From: Nostoc sp. XA010 | GTDB taxonomy: Bacteria; Cyanobacteriota; Cyanobacteriia; Cyanobacteriales; Nostocaceae | Length of the DNA stretch: 64,000 nucleotides | Assembly (NCBI RefSeq): GCF_020829625.1 | Contig: NZ_JAIVFX010000015.1 | Location: forward strand, 62,001 to 126,000 | Direction: 5' to 3' | In this document: piece after piece, positions 1 to 9,187 of the stretch | Numbering within the stretch: the first letter of the stretch is position 1 | How the letters are laid out: each line of letters opens with the position of its first letter | Position numbers and translations under genes: made by a program | Notes under the pieces: generated by a model | Told to the model about the DNA's origin: nothing | What the model saw: the letters and a program-made list of their open reading frames with translations, nothing else | The model's database searches: none

Positions 1-97
1 TTCCTTTGTCATTTGTCCTTTGCCCTTTGTCATTTGTCATTTGTCCTTTGCTAATGACTAATGATTAATGATTCATGACTAATGACCAATGACTAAT
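1..97. repeat. Heptameric short tandem repeats (TTTGTCM, TAATGAC)
   Basis: The first half is built from variants of TTTGTCA and TTTGTCC, and the second half from TAATGAC, TAATGAT and CAATGAC. This is the short tandemly repeated repetitive sequence style of filamentous cyanobacteria. It lies directly downstream of petH. Related blocks recur at about 43.77 kb and 52.51 kb. Confidence 0.85.
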
Positions 98-1444
98 TTA
101 GTATGTTTCTACGTGCCAGCGACCGCCTTTTTTGAGTTGCTTCTGGTAATCACTCCAGGTTACGCCTTCCTTCGCAGCAGCAGCAGTTAAGGCTGCATCA
201 ATACCTTCTTCCATACCGCGCAAACCGCAGATGTAGGTGTGGGTTTTTTCATTTTTAATCAACTGCCACAATTCATCTGCGTGTTCTGCTACGCGGTCTT
301 GAATATACATTCTACCGCCTTGGGGATTTTTCTGTTCGCGGCTGATTGCAGCAGTGAGGCGGAAGTTATCAGGATATTTTTGTTGAATTTCTTCCAGTTC
401 TTCCTTATATAAAAGGTTTGGAGTTGTCGGCACACCAAATATTAGCCAAGAGAATCCTTTAAATTGGTATTCTTGGTTCGCTGCTCTTTCCGCATCTTTA
501 AACTGACGCCACAAGTAAGCTCGCATGGGGGCAATACCTGTTCCAGTCGCCATCATAATGACATTAGCATCAGTATCTTGGGGTAACAACATTTCCTTAC
601 CCACAGGCCCTGTAATTTTTACCTCTGCCCCTGGTTCCAAGAAACACAAGTGTGTAGAGCAAACACCGTAGACTGTTTCGCTAGTTTCTGGGTGCTTGTA
701 CTCCAACTGGCGGACGCATAGTGATACTGTCTTATCATCTACATCATCGCCATGACGAGTTGAGGCGATGGAATAGAGTCTAAGTTTTTCTGGCTTGCCG
801 TTTTTGTCTAATCCTGGCGGAATAATTCCAATACTTTGACCTTCTAGATACTTCAAATCCCCGGCGGAAATGTCAAATTTAAGGTGCTGAACAATACCAA
901 TCCCACCTTCTTTGACTAGCGGTTCATTAGATACTACCTTGCCAATAAACGGAGCATTGGGACGGTAAGTGTTTACAGGAACGTCACCGTGGTCTTTTTT
1001 GGCTTTCGCTTGAGTCATGGTGTTGCCTTTCTTGTCCTTGTTCTTAAGCTGTTCTTCAGCTGATGATTCAGCGAAGCCTTTGGCTTCACTATCAGCATTT
1101 ACAGGTGTGGCTTTACCATTTCCTTCACTGTTAGCAGTTTCCTCAGATGTAGCTAACTCGCTGACAACGCTTGTAGCATTCCCAAATGAGGCTTTACCAT
1201 TAACTGGCTCTAGAGCAGTTATGGGCTGGATGCTAACAATTGTGCCGCCTAGACGAGTGATACGTCGCATTTCTTGATTCATCCGGTTGTAAGGCACTCT
1301 GATGAACACACTGCCACTTTTCCGAATTGGGTAGTTAGTTTGATCAGTTTCTTCGCTCTGACGCAAACCCACCACTTCATAAAGGAAGATGCGGCTACCT
1401 AATTCTGTGTTGGCAGCACCCTCAACAGCACCTTGATTGTACAT
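98..1444 (-). CDS. petH: Ferredoxin-NADP+ reductase with N-terminal CpcD-like linker domain
   Basis: Catalyses the last step of linear electron flow, passing electrons from ferredoxin to NADP+, and also serves cyclic and respiratory flow. Numbering from an upstream GTG, residues 20-80 form a CpcD-like phycobilisome linker domain and 80-160 a charged flexible linker. The FAD domain carries RLYS near 226, the NADP domain GTGIAPMR near 305, and the protein ends in the conserved aromatic Tyr. The ATG opening MYNQGAVEG is preferred over the GTG twelve bases upstream because the family starts there. An internal Met (MTQAKAKK, residue 147 of the long form) has AAAGG just upstream. It could start the short, linker-free isoform known in cyanobacteria. 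Family identification is secure; the internal start is inferred. Confidence 0.97.
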   Translation of the reverse strand: MYNQGAVEGAANTELGSRIFLYEVVGLRQSEETDQTNYPIRKSGSVFIRVPYNRMNQEMRRITRLGGTIVSIQPITALEPVNGKASFGNATSVVSELATSEETANSEGNGKATPVNADSEAKGFAESSAEEQLKNKDKKGNTMTQAKAKKDHGDVPVNTYRPNAPFIGKVVSNEPLVKEGGIGIVQHLKFDISAGDLKYLEGQSIGIIPPGLDKNGKPEKLRLYSIASTRHGDDVDDKTVSLCVRQLEYKHPETSETVYGVCSTHLCFLEPGAEVKITGPVGKEMLLPQDTDANVIMMATGTGIAPMRAYLWRQFKDAERAANQEYQFKGFSWLIFGVPTTPNLLYKEELEEIQQKYPDNFRLTAAISREQKNPQGGRMYIQDRVAEHADELWQLIKNEKTHTYICGLRGMEEGIDAALTAAAAKEGVTWSDYQKQLKKGGRWHVETY

Positions 1445-2648
1445 TCGTTCTACCACTCCGATAATTTACTTAACCGTTTTTCAAAAAAAAACTATTCCCC
1501 TACCTTGCCAGCTTTAGTTTACCGGATTTTCGTTTCACAAAACTGACCATGTAGGAAAAACGGCATCATTGAATTAATGCCTTGCTAAGTACACTCACCA
1601 AAGACATGCAGGCATAGCAAAAAACACACCTGTTCACCTTTTAAGGTAAAGGATAAGTCTTGTGGAGAATGTTAATAATGAGTCAATTTAATCTTTTTTT
1701 CGTTAACTACCACCCCCATCAGGGAGATGGTTTTTTACCTTATTACCCAACGAGCAACTTAAAGGGGCAGATATTGTAGGAAGCTTGATTCGATTATTAC
1801 TGGAAGTTAGTGCTCAGTTGACTTCCAAAAATTGCCGTTGCGCTTGCCTACTCCAAGAGTTTAAATCGGAAATGCCAATTCCAGAAGGTTTTCTTCCAAT
1901 TGGTTTTACTTCTTTAAATCTACTATCTGGGAATATTGTTAGCCATATTCATGACCTGTCTATGGATAATGACATGACTCTGACAACTCCAGCTACAAAC
2001 ATAACGATGTAGAAAACCGTGATTTTAGCAACTCTAATCAGTTTCACTTGATGTGAAAAATCTGTCAACCTTTATCAGTACTTGGCCATAACGTCAACGC
2101 TTCTATCTGAGCATATTTATAAATTTACAGCCAAGAATTTGACTAATGCAAGTTCTTTGCTCATTCGTTGGATAGATTTTTGCTTTGAATATATCCAAGT
2201 ATTGTCGAGCAGGAATTACAATTTAGGAACATCAAAAAATTTGCGGCAATAATAAATTATACCTTATAGTCTTGTTTATAGTCACAAGTAGCGGACTGAT
2301 AAAGGTGCAACGCTGATGGGCAAAGCTGATCCCCATTTTTAAATTAACAACTAAATCAACAAAAAAATGGTTCATGAACCACCCTAATTCTTCTTAAGAG
2401 CAATCTTGTATGGGATACCCCCTTCTGTTAAAATCAAATATACCACTAGGATTAAATACTTACCGGCACCAAAATTCAGGCTAGTCCGACGAGTAGCAAC
2501 TTAATTACTTTTGTTGCCTACTTGCTTGGTGTCTTATAGATGTGCTAGGTAGCAAGAACGCAGGATAAACCAAAGGGGTAAACTCCTGGCTTCAGGATCT
2601 GCTGTGTGAAAAAATATTGAGACAATTTTAGTATTTTAGAGGAGATTT
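1445..2648. other. Long intergenic gap between petH and prk
   Basis: About 1.2 kb lies between the divergent genes petH and prk. A weak hairpin followed by six T (CCATC/GATGG, about 1717-1736) could be a terminator. An open frame at 1785-2012 (75 codons, TTG start) has no ribosome site or recognised motif, so I do not call it a gene. The last 200 bases should hold the prk promoter, but no consensus boxes stand out. Confidence 0.5.
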
Positions 2649-3653
2649 ATGACAAATAAGCCGGAACGCGTGGTACTGATTGGAGTAGCCGGAGACTCTG
2701 GGTGCGGGAAATCTACGTTTTTGCGTCGTTTGATTGATTTGTTTGGTGAAGATTTAATGACAGTCATTTGCTTAGATGACTATCATTCCCTAGATCGCAA
2801 ACAGCGTAAAGAAACGGGGATAACAGCACTAGACCCCAGAGCAAACAATTTTGACCTGATGTATGAGCAAATTAAAGCGCTCAAAAGTGGTCAAGCGATT
2901 GATAAACCGATTTATAACCACGAAACTGGCTTGATTGATCCGCCAGAGCGGATAGAGCCGAATCACATTATAGTTGTTGAAGGGCTGCATCCTTTATATG
3001 ATGAGCGGGTGCGATCGCTAATCGACTTCAGTGTTTATTTTGACATTAGTGATGAAGTCAAAATTGCCTGGAAAATCCAGCGAGATATGGCTGAACGTGG
3101 CCATCGCTACGAAGATGTCTTAGCGCAAATCAATTCCCGCAAACCTGACTTTGATAAATTTATCGAACCACAAAGAGAATTTGCTGATGTGGTTCTGCAA
3201 GTATTACCCACGAACTTGATCAAAAACGACACGGAGCGCAGAGTCTTGCGAGTACGTATGCTCCAGCGCGAAGGTAAGGAAGGCTTTGAGCCAACCTACC
3301 TATTTGATGAAGGGTCAACAATTAATTGGACTCCTTGTGGACGCAAGCTGACCTGTTCTTATCCTGGTATGCAACTGTATTACGGTTCAGATGTTTACTA
3401 CGGCCGCTATGTCTCAGTACTAGAGGTGGATGGTCAATTTGACAACTTGGAAGAAGTAATTTATATCGAAACCCATCTCAGCAATACATCCACTAAATAT
3501 CAGGGTGAATTGACTCACTTGTTACTCCAGCACCGCGAGTATCCAGGTTCCAATAATGGTACTGGTTTCTTCCAAGTGCTTACAGGTTTGAAAATGCGTG
3601 CTGCCTATGAGCGGTTGACAACTACCGAAGCAAAGTTAGCAGTTCAAGTTTAA
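2649..3653 (+). CDS. prk: Phosphoribulokinase
   Basis: Phosphorylates ribulose 5-phosphate to the Rubisco substrate ribulose 1,5-bisphosphate in the Calvin cycle. The P-loop GDSGCGKST is at residues 15-23. The two redox cysteines are visible: Cys19 inside the P-loop and Cys41 in CLDDYHS. In this family their disulfide, together with CP12 and GAPDH, switches the enzyme off in the dark. A further C-terminal Cys pair lies in the segment NWTPCGRKLTC. The 334-residue length is normal. The ATG follows a GAGGAG ribosome site by a few bases. The gene appears monocistronic and ends at a hairpin terminator. Confidence 0.98.
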   Translation: MTNKPERVVLIGVAGDSGCGKSTFLRRLIDLFGEDLMTVICLDDYHSLDRKQRKETGITALDPRANNFDLMYEQIKALKSGQAIDKPIYNHETGLIDPPERIEPNHIIVVEGLHPLYDERVRSLIDFSVYFDISDEVKIAWKIQRDMAERGHRYEDVLAQINSRKPDFDKFIEPQREFADVVLQVLPTNLIKNDTERRVLRVRMLQREGKEGFEPTYLFDEGSTINWTPCGRKLTCSYPGMQLYYGSDVYYGRYVSVLEVDGQFDNLEEVIYIETHLSNTSTKYQGELTHLLLQHREYPGSNNGTGFFQVLTGLKMRAAYERLTTTEAKLAVQV

Positions 3654-3680
3654 AGCAGCGGTGTTTGTGTCAAAGTTTGT

Positions 3681-3709
3681 GGGGGCGCTTCTGGGTGTCC
3701 CCTTTTTTT
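3681..3709 (+). terminator. Rho-independent terminator after prk
   Basis: The stem GGGGGCGC pairs with GTGTCCCC (8 bp including two G-T pairs), with a six-base loop, followed directly by seven T. It lies 28 bases after the prk stop. Confidence 0.8.
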
Positions 3710-3903
3710 GTGTTATTAAATACTTTTAACTACAAAATAATTAGCATAAATTGATCTTTTTTACAGATACTTACCTGATAACTAGTGGTTTTTATCGATA
3801 TTAAGAAGATATTAACGACTGAAGTATAAATATTGTTATGATTTCATAAATTAATGTGAGTTCGACTGCTTATATGGTGTTCACCTAACGAGCCGAATCA
3901 AAA

Positions 3904-4044
3904 GACCTCTAAGAGGTTTTACTACCCAAAACCATGTCTCTTTGAGTCAGAGAGGGGCAGGCTTGAACTTTAGTTCAAGTTAGGGACAGGTTCATCTAAC
4001 TCACGCTAAATTAGGTAGTTGAACTAAATACTACATTTAGTTCA
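3904..4044 (+). promoter_or_regulatory. Structured 5' leader of metK with repeated hairpins
   Basis: The leader contains two clean hairpins: CTTGAAC/GTTCAAG at 3962-3979 with a TTTA loop, and TGAACTAAAT/ATTTAGTTCA at 4020-4044 with a five-base loop. Weaker stems lie at 3905-3917 and about 3938-3955. The two main hairpins share TTGAACT/AGTTCAA sequence, so strands of one could pair with the other and give mutually exclusive folds just before the ribosome site at 4062. I do not recognise a SAM-I, SAM-II or SAH riboswitch core here. A regulatory role is inferred. Confidence 0.5.
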
Positions 4045-4074
4045 GCCAAAAAGATCAAGTCAGGAGGAATTCCT

Positions 4075-5349
4075 TTGTCTCGTCGATATCTATTTACCTC
4101 GGAGTCAGTCACCGAAGGTCATCCAGATAAAATCTGCGATCAGATTTCTGATACCATTTTGGATGCCCTACTGACACAAGACCCCAGCAGCCGCGTCGCT
4201 GCTGAAGTAGTAGTTAATACTGGTTTGGTGCTAATCACTGGTGAAATAACCACCAAAGCCAATGTGAATTTCGTCAATCTCGCCCGTCAGAAAATTGCTG
4301 AAATTGGCTATACCAATGCCGATAATGGGTTTTCTGCTAACAGCACCAGCGTTTTGCTGGCTTTAGACGAACAATCACCCGATATTGCCCAAGGCGTTAA
4401 CACCGCCCAAGAAACCCGCGAACAAGATAGCGATGAACAATTTGACAAAATTGGTGCGGGCGATCAAGGTATAATGTTCGGTTTTGCCAGTAACGAAACA
4501 CCAGAACTGATGCCTTTACCCATCAGTCTCGCCCACCGCATTGCTCGCCGATTGGCAGCAGTCCGCAAAACAGGTGAATTGTCATACCTGCGTCCTGACG
4601 GTAAAACCCAAGTAACTGTGATCTACGAAGATGGACGTCCAGTAGGTATTGATACTATTCTAATTTCTACCCAACATACAGCCAGTATTGGGGAAATCAC
4701 GGATGAGGCGGCTGTACAAGCCAAAATTAAACAAGACCTCTGGTTAGCAGTGGTCGAACCTGTTTTTGGCGACATTGACATTAAGCCTAATGAGGAAACA
4801 CGTTTTTTAGTCAACCCCACTGGCAAATTTGTCGTTGGTGGTCCTCAGGGAGACTCTGGTCTGACAGGACGGAAAATAATTGTTGACACCTACGGTGGTT
4901 ATTCACGGCATGGTGGCGGCGCTTTTTCTGGTAAAGATCCTACGAAGGTAGACCGTTCTGCTGCTTATGCTGCTCGTTATGTGGCGAAAAATATTGTCGC
5001 TGCTGGGTTGGCAGAAAAAGTTGAAATTCAGCTATCCTATGCCATTGGCGTAGCACGACCAACAAGCATTCTGGTTGATACCTTTGGCACCGGTAAAGTG
5101 GATGAAGAAACCTTACTGGAATTAATCAACCAGCACTTTGAACTGCGTCCGGCGGGGATTATTCATGCCTTCAACTTACGTAACTTACCAAGTGAACGAG
5201 GCGGACGTTTTTATCAGGACGTCGCGGCTTACGGTCATTTTGGGCGGGCTGATTTAGACTTACCTTGGGAACAGACCGATAAAGCCGAGTTCTTGAAGCA
5301 AGCAGCAAATGAGTTGCTTTCGGCAGTAGTTGCTCAAGCACTAACTTAG
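4075..5349 (+). CDS. metK: S-adenosylmethionine synthase
   Basis: Makes S-adenosylmethionine from methionine and ATP in the cytosol. The N-terminal motif TSESVTEGHPDK binds ATP and methionine. The glycine-rich loop GAGDQGIMFG, and FVVGGPQGDSGLTGRKI with GGYSRHGGGAFSGKDPTKVDRS, are family hallmarks. The 424-residue length is normal. The start is TTG, fixed by a perfect AGGAGG seven bases upstream and by the conserved first residues SRRYLFTSESV. Rare-start use plus the structured leader suggests translational control. The next gene also concerns the methionine/homocysteine cycle. Confidence 0.98.
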   Translation: MSRRYLFTSESVTEGHPDKICDQISDTILDALLTQDPSSRVAAEVVVNTGLVLITGEITTKANVNFVNLARQKIAEIGYTNADNGFSANSTSVLLALDEQSPDIAQGVNTAQETREQDSDEQFDKIGAGDQGIMFGFASNETPELMPLPISLAHRIARRLAAVRKTGELSYLRPDGKTQVTVIYEDGRPVGIDTILISTQHTASIGEITDEAAVQAKIKQDLWLAVVEPVFGDIDIKPNEETRFLVNPTGKFVVGGPQGDSGLTGRKIIVDTYGGYSRHGGGAFSGKDPTKVDRSAAYAARYVAKNIVAAGLAEKVEIQLSYAIGVARPTSILVDTFGTGKVDEETLLELINQHFELRPAGIIHAFNLRNLPSERGGRFYQDVAAYGHFGRADLDLPWEQTDKAEFLKQAANELLSAVVAQALT

Positions 5350-5391
5350 ACTTATACGCTACTGCAAAAACTTAATTTGTTTATATATATC

Positions 5392-5430
5392 TGAGGGTAT
5401 TGGCAACTTCACAAATTGTTTATACCCTCA
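5392..5430 (+). terminator. Probable terminator after metK
   Basis: TGAGGGTAT and ATACCCTCA form a perfect 9-bp stem with a 21-base loop, followed by a T-rich TTTAT. It lies 43 bases after the metK stop. The large loop makes it weaker than a textbook terminator. Confidence 0.55.
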
Positions 5431-5558
5431 TTTATCTAAAACAGAATTTAGCATGAATTCTGACTTTGCAATATTTGAATTTTTTTCGGAATCTTAACCC
5501 TATCTGGGGTGTTAAGCTGTCGCGCAGAGATTAGTGACAACTATTTTGAGGAGAAATT

Positions 5559-5681
5559 ATGCAAGAGTTTGTGATTTATCAAGATATCCTTCAAAAAGGA
5601 AGACAGCAGGAAGCGCTAGCACTGATAAAATGCGAACAATTGCAGAAATTAACGAAAAAATTAGCCGCCAACGTGCGGTAG
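5559..5681 (+). CDS. Short ORF overlapping the start of the HcyBio gene; possible relic
   Basis: A 40-codon frame begins with an ATG behind a strong GAGGAGAAATT ribosome site. It reads MQEFVIYQDILQKGRQQEAL and then runs out of frame into the next gene, stopping at 5679. The opening segment resembles the C-terminal region of cyanobacterial Rpn/DUF4351-type PD-(D/E)XK proteins (IYQ-ILQ-GRQ-EAL). The downstream residues are simply the alternative frame of the next gene. It may be a gene relic inserted between promoter and gene, or a translated leader peptide coupling translation. The ribosome site is seen; the relic reading is inference. Confidence 0.4.
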   Translation: MQEFVIYQDILQKGRQQEALALIKCEQLQKLTKKLAANVR

Positions 5682-6799
5682 TATTGACAACTGAAGAATT
5701 AAAAGCACGAGTTGTAGAAATCGGTGTTACTAAAGCAGCTAAAGAAGTTGATGTAATTACCACTGGCACATTTGAGCCGATGGAATCAAGTGGTGCAATT
5801 ATCAATCTCGGACACACTGACCCCCCGATAAAAATTCGCCGATGCTGGTTAGATGGCGTTCCAGCATACTCTGGTTTTGGGGCAGTAGATTTATATTTGG
5901 GTGCGAGTTCTGCTGTAGAGACGACGGACGGGGAAGAAGTCAGAGAACGTGGCGGCGGTCATGTAATCGAAGATTTGATCGCTGGTAAACCAATACACGT
6001 AAAAGCGCAAGGACAAGTAACAGATTGTTATCCCAGAGCAACTTTTGAAACTACAATTACCAATGAAACGATTAATCAGTTTTATTTATTCAATCCGCGC
6101 AATCTTTATCAAAATTTTATTGTTGGGGTAAATGGTGGCGATCGCCCCCTCTTCACCTATCTCGGCCCTTTACAACCGCGTTTAGGGAATGCCGTTTACT
6201 CTAACCCCGGTGCTATTTCCCCCTTACTCAACGACCCCGATTTGCAACTCGTTGGTATAGGTACTCGAATTTTTTTAGGCGGTGGTATTGGCTATGTGGC
6301 GTGGGAAGGCACTCAGCACTTTCCTTTACAAAAGCGTTTAGCTAATCGTACACCGATTGGACCTTCCGCCACTTTAGCTTTAATCGGTGATGCCAAGCAA
6401 ATGGATGCTCACTGGGTGCGGGGATGTTACTTCAAAAGTTATGGCCCCTCATTGATGTTAGGCGTTGGTGTACCACTACCTGTGTTAAATGAACAAGTAG
6501 TTGAACGCTGCGCCGTCCAAGATCAAGACTTAGTAGCCCCAATAGTGGATTTTTCCATTCCCCGGCGCGTTCGTCCCACCTTTGGTTTAGTGAGTTACGC
6601 CCAACTCAAATCTGGGAGGATCACCATTGAGGGCAAAGCTGTACGCTCTGCCCCCTTAGCGAGTTTGTTTTTTTCTAGGCAAGTCGCCCTAGAGTTGAAA
6701 AAGTGGATCGAAGCAGGTACGTTTACCCTGACAGAACCAGTTGCCCCAATTCCGATGGAGCGATCTTTTCTACCCCAAGACCGGAGGACGGATTTTTGA
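5630..6799 (+). CDS. Homocysteine biosynthesis protein (HcyBio, DUF39 family)
   Basis: This family is linked to making homocysteine from aspartate semialdehyde and a sulfur donor in anaerobes; its role in cyanobacteria is less certain. The protein opens MRTIAEINEKISRQRAVVLT, has the conserved stretch EVDVITTGTFEPMESSGAI, and about 389 residues from this ATG. An in-frame GTG at 5534 would add 32 residues. I reject it because the extension is unlike the family and is read from the same bases as the small ORF with the good ribosome site. No strong ribosome site precedes 5630, so translation may be coupled to that small ORF. It follows metK and fits the methyl cycle. Confidence 0.88.
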   Translation: MRTIAEINEKISRQRAVVLTTEELKARVVEIGVTKAAKEVDVITTGTFEPMESSGAIINLGHTDPPIKIRRCWLDGVPAYSGFGAVDLYLGASSAVETTDGEEVRERGGGHVIEDLIAGKPIHVKAQGQVTDCYPRATFETTITNETINQFYLFNPRNLYQNFIVGVNGGDRPLFTYLGPLQPRLGNAVYSNPGAISPLLNDPDLQLVGIGTRIFLGGGIGYVAWEGTQHFPLQKRLANRTPIGPSATLALIGDAKQMDAHWVRGCYFKSYGPSLMLGVGVPLPVLNEQVVERCAVQDQDLVAPIVDFSIPRRVRPTFGLVSYAQLKSGRITIEGKAVRSAPLASLFFSRQVALELKKWIEAGTFTLTEPVAPIPMERSFLPQDRRTDF

Positions 6800-6865
6800 G
6801 GGGATGAGAGGGAGTTTATTTCCCCTGCTCCCTCATCTCCCCCTGCTTCCCCTGCCCCCCATACT

Positions 6866-7885
6866 TTATTCTTGAGTCGGTTTCGGTCGCTTGATGGGCT
6901 TAGGAGCGGGCGTTTTAGGTATAGGTTTTGACACTACAGAGGTATCGCCGCCTGCGCCTGTTTTCTTGATAGGACGTGGGGTTTCACCACTGCGTCTGGG
7001 GGGAAATGGTTTTCTACCAGCACCACCGCCACCGCCAGCACGAGGGACACCTTTGAATGGTGGTTTACGTTTTTTGGGCAAGTCAGCGATCGCCTCAGCT
7101 TTTTCTACTATTAAAACGTCAGCTTCTCGCTTGGCTTGGAAGTCCCAGAACTTTCCTACTGCTTTGGTAGTCAGCACACCCCTCAATTTCAATTTAAAAT
7201 ATTTGGGCTTCTCAGTTGGTTTGCGTGCAGCCTGCCTAATTTTGACTACCAAGCTCTTAGCGTCAAAAGATTGGTATACTACCTCACCACGAACAGAAAA
7301 ACCACCATCTGCAACTTCTGATGAGGGAATTACGGGAATTGTACTTAGTTCAGAGTTCTCGGATAAGCCATCATCGGGTGTCTGTAATTGCAACTCCAAG
7401 TCTGACTCGTCTTCATCTGTTGAGTTTTTTGCCAGATTTTCTGGCTCCCAAACTCCGACGATTTGGATATGCAAGGTATCATTTTCTTGTCTTGTACGTG
7501 GATATACTACCCACAAGTGTTCTTTTTCTAAGTCTAGATGATTCTTGACTAAGCTCATAATCCGGCCTAGGAGGACGGCATTGAGTTCTACACCATCGGT
7601 AGTCAGCAGCGTACCTTGAGTAAATTGTTCGCTGCTAGCATGATACCGACCCCTGACCAACCCGATCGCTCGATATTGCATCGGCTCACTGGGAGGCGGA
7701 ATCGGTTGCTGTCGATTGACTAAGTTCCCATTTGAGTCAGTCTCAATGGGGTTAACAGGCGAGTTTTCAGGCTTAGAGGACTTGGCTGCTATATGAACAT
7801 TAGCGGCTGCCTCTATGTTAGTTGGGCCCTGGTTAGAGGCAGAAGAATTGGAAGATTCAGGCAACGGCATCAGGTCGGAATTCAT
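6866..7885 (-). CDS. Conserved cyanobacterial protein with basic proline-rich tail
   Basis: About 339 residues with no recognised catalytic motif. Residues 1-70 are Pro/Ser/Asn-rich. Residues 70-260 form a globular region with two related segments around RGRYHASSEQFTQG and RGEVVYQSFDAKSLVVKIRQ. From about 270 to the end it is very rich in Pro, Lys, Arg and Gly (GGGGGAGRKPFPPRR). The ATG giving MNSDLMPLPES is chosen because AAGGAG lies seven bases upstream; an in-frame start eight codons earlier lacks a site. The basic tail suggests nucleic-acid or polyanion binding, which is inference. It is convergent with the preceding gene. Confidence 0.8.
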   Translation of the reverse strand: MNSDLMPLPESSNSSASNQGPTNIEAAANVHIAAKSSKPENSPVNPIETDSNGNLVNRQQPIPPPSEPMQYRAIGLVRGRYHASSEQFTQGTLLTTDGVELNAVLLGRIMSLVKNHLDLEKEHLWVVYPRTRQENDTLHIQIVGVWEPENLAKNSTDEDESDLELQLQTPDDGLSENSELSTIPVIPSSEVADGGFSVRGEVVYQSFDAKSLVVKIRQAARKPTEKPKYFKLKLRGVLTTKAVGKFWDFQAKREADVLIVEKAEAIADLPKKRKPPFKGVPRAGGGGGAGRKPFPPRRSGETPRPIKKTGAGGDTSVVSKPIPKTPAPKPIKRPKPTQE

Positions 7886-8015
7886 AAAAACTCCTTGCGG
7901 CGGAGACACATCCCATTGTGGGATTTTACAAAGGCAGCTGGAAAGAGCATTTGTGCGACTGATGAAAGTATATTTGCTTTTAACAAAGTCACACTAGGGT
8001 ACTCTATAACAATAC

Positions 8016-8068
8016 TAAAGGCGCTAAATTGAGTGTATAAACACTAAACGTGTAATTTAGCGCCTTTA
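8016..8068. repeat. Perfect 15-bp inverted repeat with nested hairpin
   Basis: TAAAGGCGCTAAATT (8016-8030) is exactly repeated in inverse at 8054-8068. The 23-base loop contains a second small hairpin, AGTGT/ACACT. It sits between two divergent gene starts (7885 and 8265), where a terminator would not be expected. The role is unknown. Confidence 0.75.
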
Positions 8069-8264
8069 CACTAGTTTCGGAAGCATATCATAGCTACAAT
8101 TCTGATGGCTCCTCCTAAAGTCATCACTTACTTTAGCAGTGTAAATAGTTAATTGTTATAAAATTCACAGGCAATTGGCGGTATTCCGCAAAGTTTTGGA
8201 AATTTTTAACTTTACGATTTGTGTAAATGATAATGTCATTAAAATTTAGGAGAAAGACAAAACT

Positions 8265-9158
8265 GTGTCTCAACCGCGCAATCGTTGGATAGTTCAAATC
8301 GTCTTGGCGGTGGCAATTCTTGCTTTTGTGGGTGTTTCGGTGATTCCCATAATTGGAGCATTTAATAATACGCCACCCTCAAACCAGAATACCGCTAGTA
8401 CCAGAGGCACTTTGACCTCTGCTGACCAAAAATCAAAACTGGAAGACGAAGTACGGGGTTATGAACTGGTTTTGCAAAGGGAACCAGAAAATCAGACTGC
8501 GCTCAAGGGCTTATTGCAGGCACGGCTACAATTATTGAGTCAAAAAGAAAAAAGCGAGGTTAAACCAGCTGATATTCAAGTTGTGATTGAACCTTTAGAA
8601 AAGTTAGCCAAGCTAAATCCCGAACAGTCAGAATATTCAGTGCTACTGGCTCAAGCCAAACAACAAATTGGCGATCGCGAAGGAGCAGCTCAAGCTTATC
8701 GCTCGATTTTAGAGACGAAACCAGGCGATTTGAAGGCTTTACAAGGAATGGTGGCTCTGTTAATCAGTCAGCAACGCCCGGAAGCAGCCATTGGTTTGCT
8801 GCAAGAAACTCTCTCTAAGGCAGCCCAAGCAAATACAATTCAGCCTGGAAGTGTAGATACAGTAGCCGTGCAGGTGCTCTTAGGTTCTGTTCACGCTTCC
8901 CAGAAACGCTACACTCAAGCTAGCTCTGTATATGACCAAGCAATTAAGAAAGATCCCAAGGATTTTCGCCCCGTTGTCGCCAAAGCGATGCTCTTGAAAC
9001 AACAGGGCAAAGACGCAGATGCAAAACTTTTATTTGATAGCGCCGCAGCTTTAGCACCTGCTCAGTACAAAGATGAAATTAAGAATGCAGCAACGGCTTC
9101 GCCCCTCCCTAATCCTGCTGCATCTCCCGCGCCTTCACCGGAAAGTACTCCGAAGTAA
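8265..9158 (+). CDS. Membrane-anchored TPR-repeat protein
   Basis: A 297-residue protein. Residues 8-32 form one hydrophobic N-terminal helix, then a Thr/Ser/Asn-rich linker. Tetratricopeptide-like helices follow from about 60 to 275 (for example the segments starting EYSVLLAQAKQQIGDREGAA and KRYTQASSVYDQAIKKDP), and the tail is Pro/Ser/Ala-rich. This layout suggests a scaffold anchored in the thylakoid or plasma membrane with soluble TPRs. The start is GTG behind AGGAG (8248-8252). The partner is not evident from the neighbours. Confidence 0.82.
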   Translation: MSQPRNRWIVQIVLAVAILAFVGVSVIPIIGAFNNTPPSNQNTASTRGTLTSADQKSKLEDEVRGYELVLQREPENQTALKGLLQARLQLLSQKEKSEVKPADIQVVIEPLEKLAKLNPEQSEYSVLLAQAKQQIGDREGAAQAYRSILETKPGDLKALQGMVALLISQQRPEAAIGLLQETLSKAAQANTIQPGSVDTVAVQVLLGSVHASQKRYTQASSVYDQAIKKDPKDFRPVVAKAMLLKQQGKDADAKLLFDSAAALAPAQYKDEIKNAATASPLPNPAASPAPSPESTPK

Positions 9159-9187
9159 TAGGCATTAGGCATTGGGCACTTGTACTA

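Noticed and set aside
1785..2012. 75-codon ORF between petH and prk
   Set aside because: TTG start, no ribosome site, no motif, and no sensible upstream continuation.
3904..4070. Known SAM riboswitch upstream of metK
   Set aside because: The conserved SAM-I, SAM-II, SAM-IV and SAH cores were not found. Only generic hairpins are visible, so it is reported as an unclassified leader.
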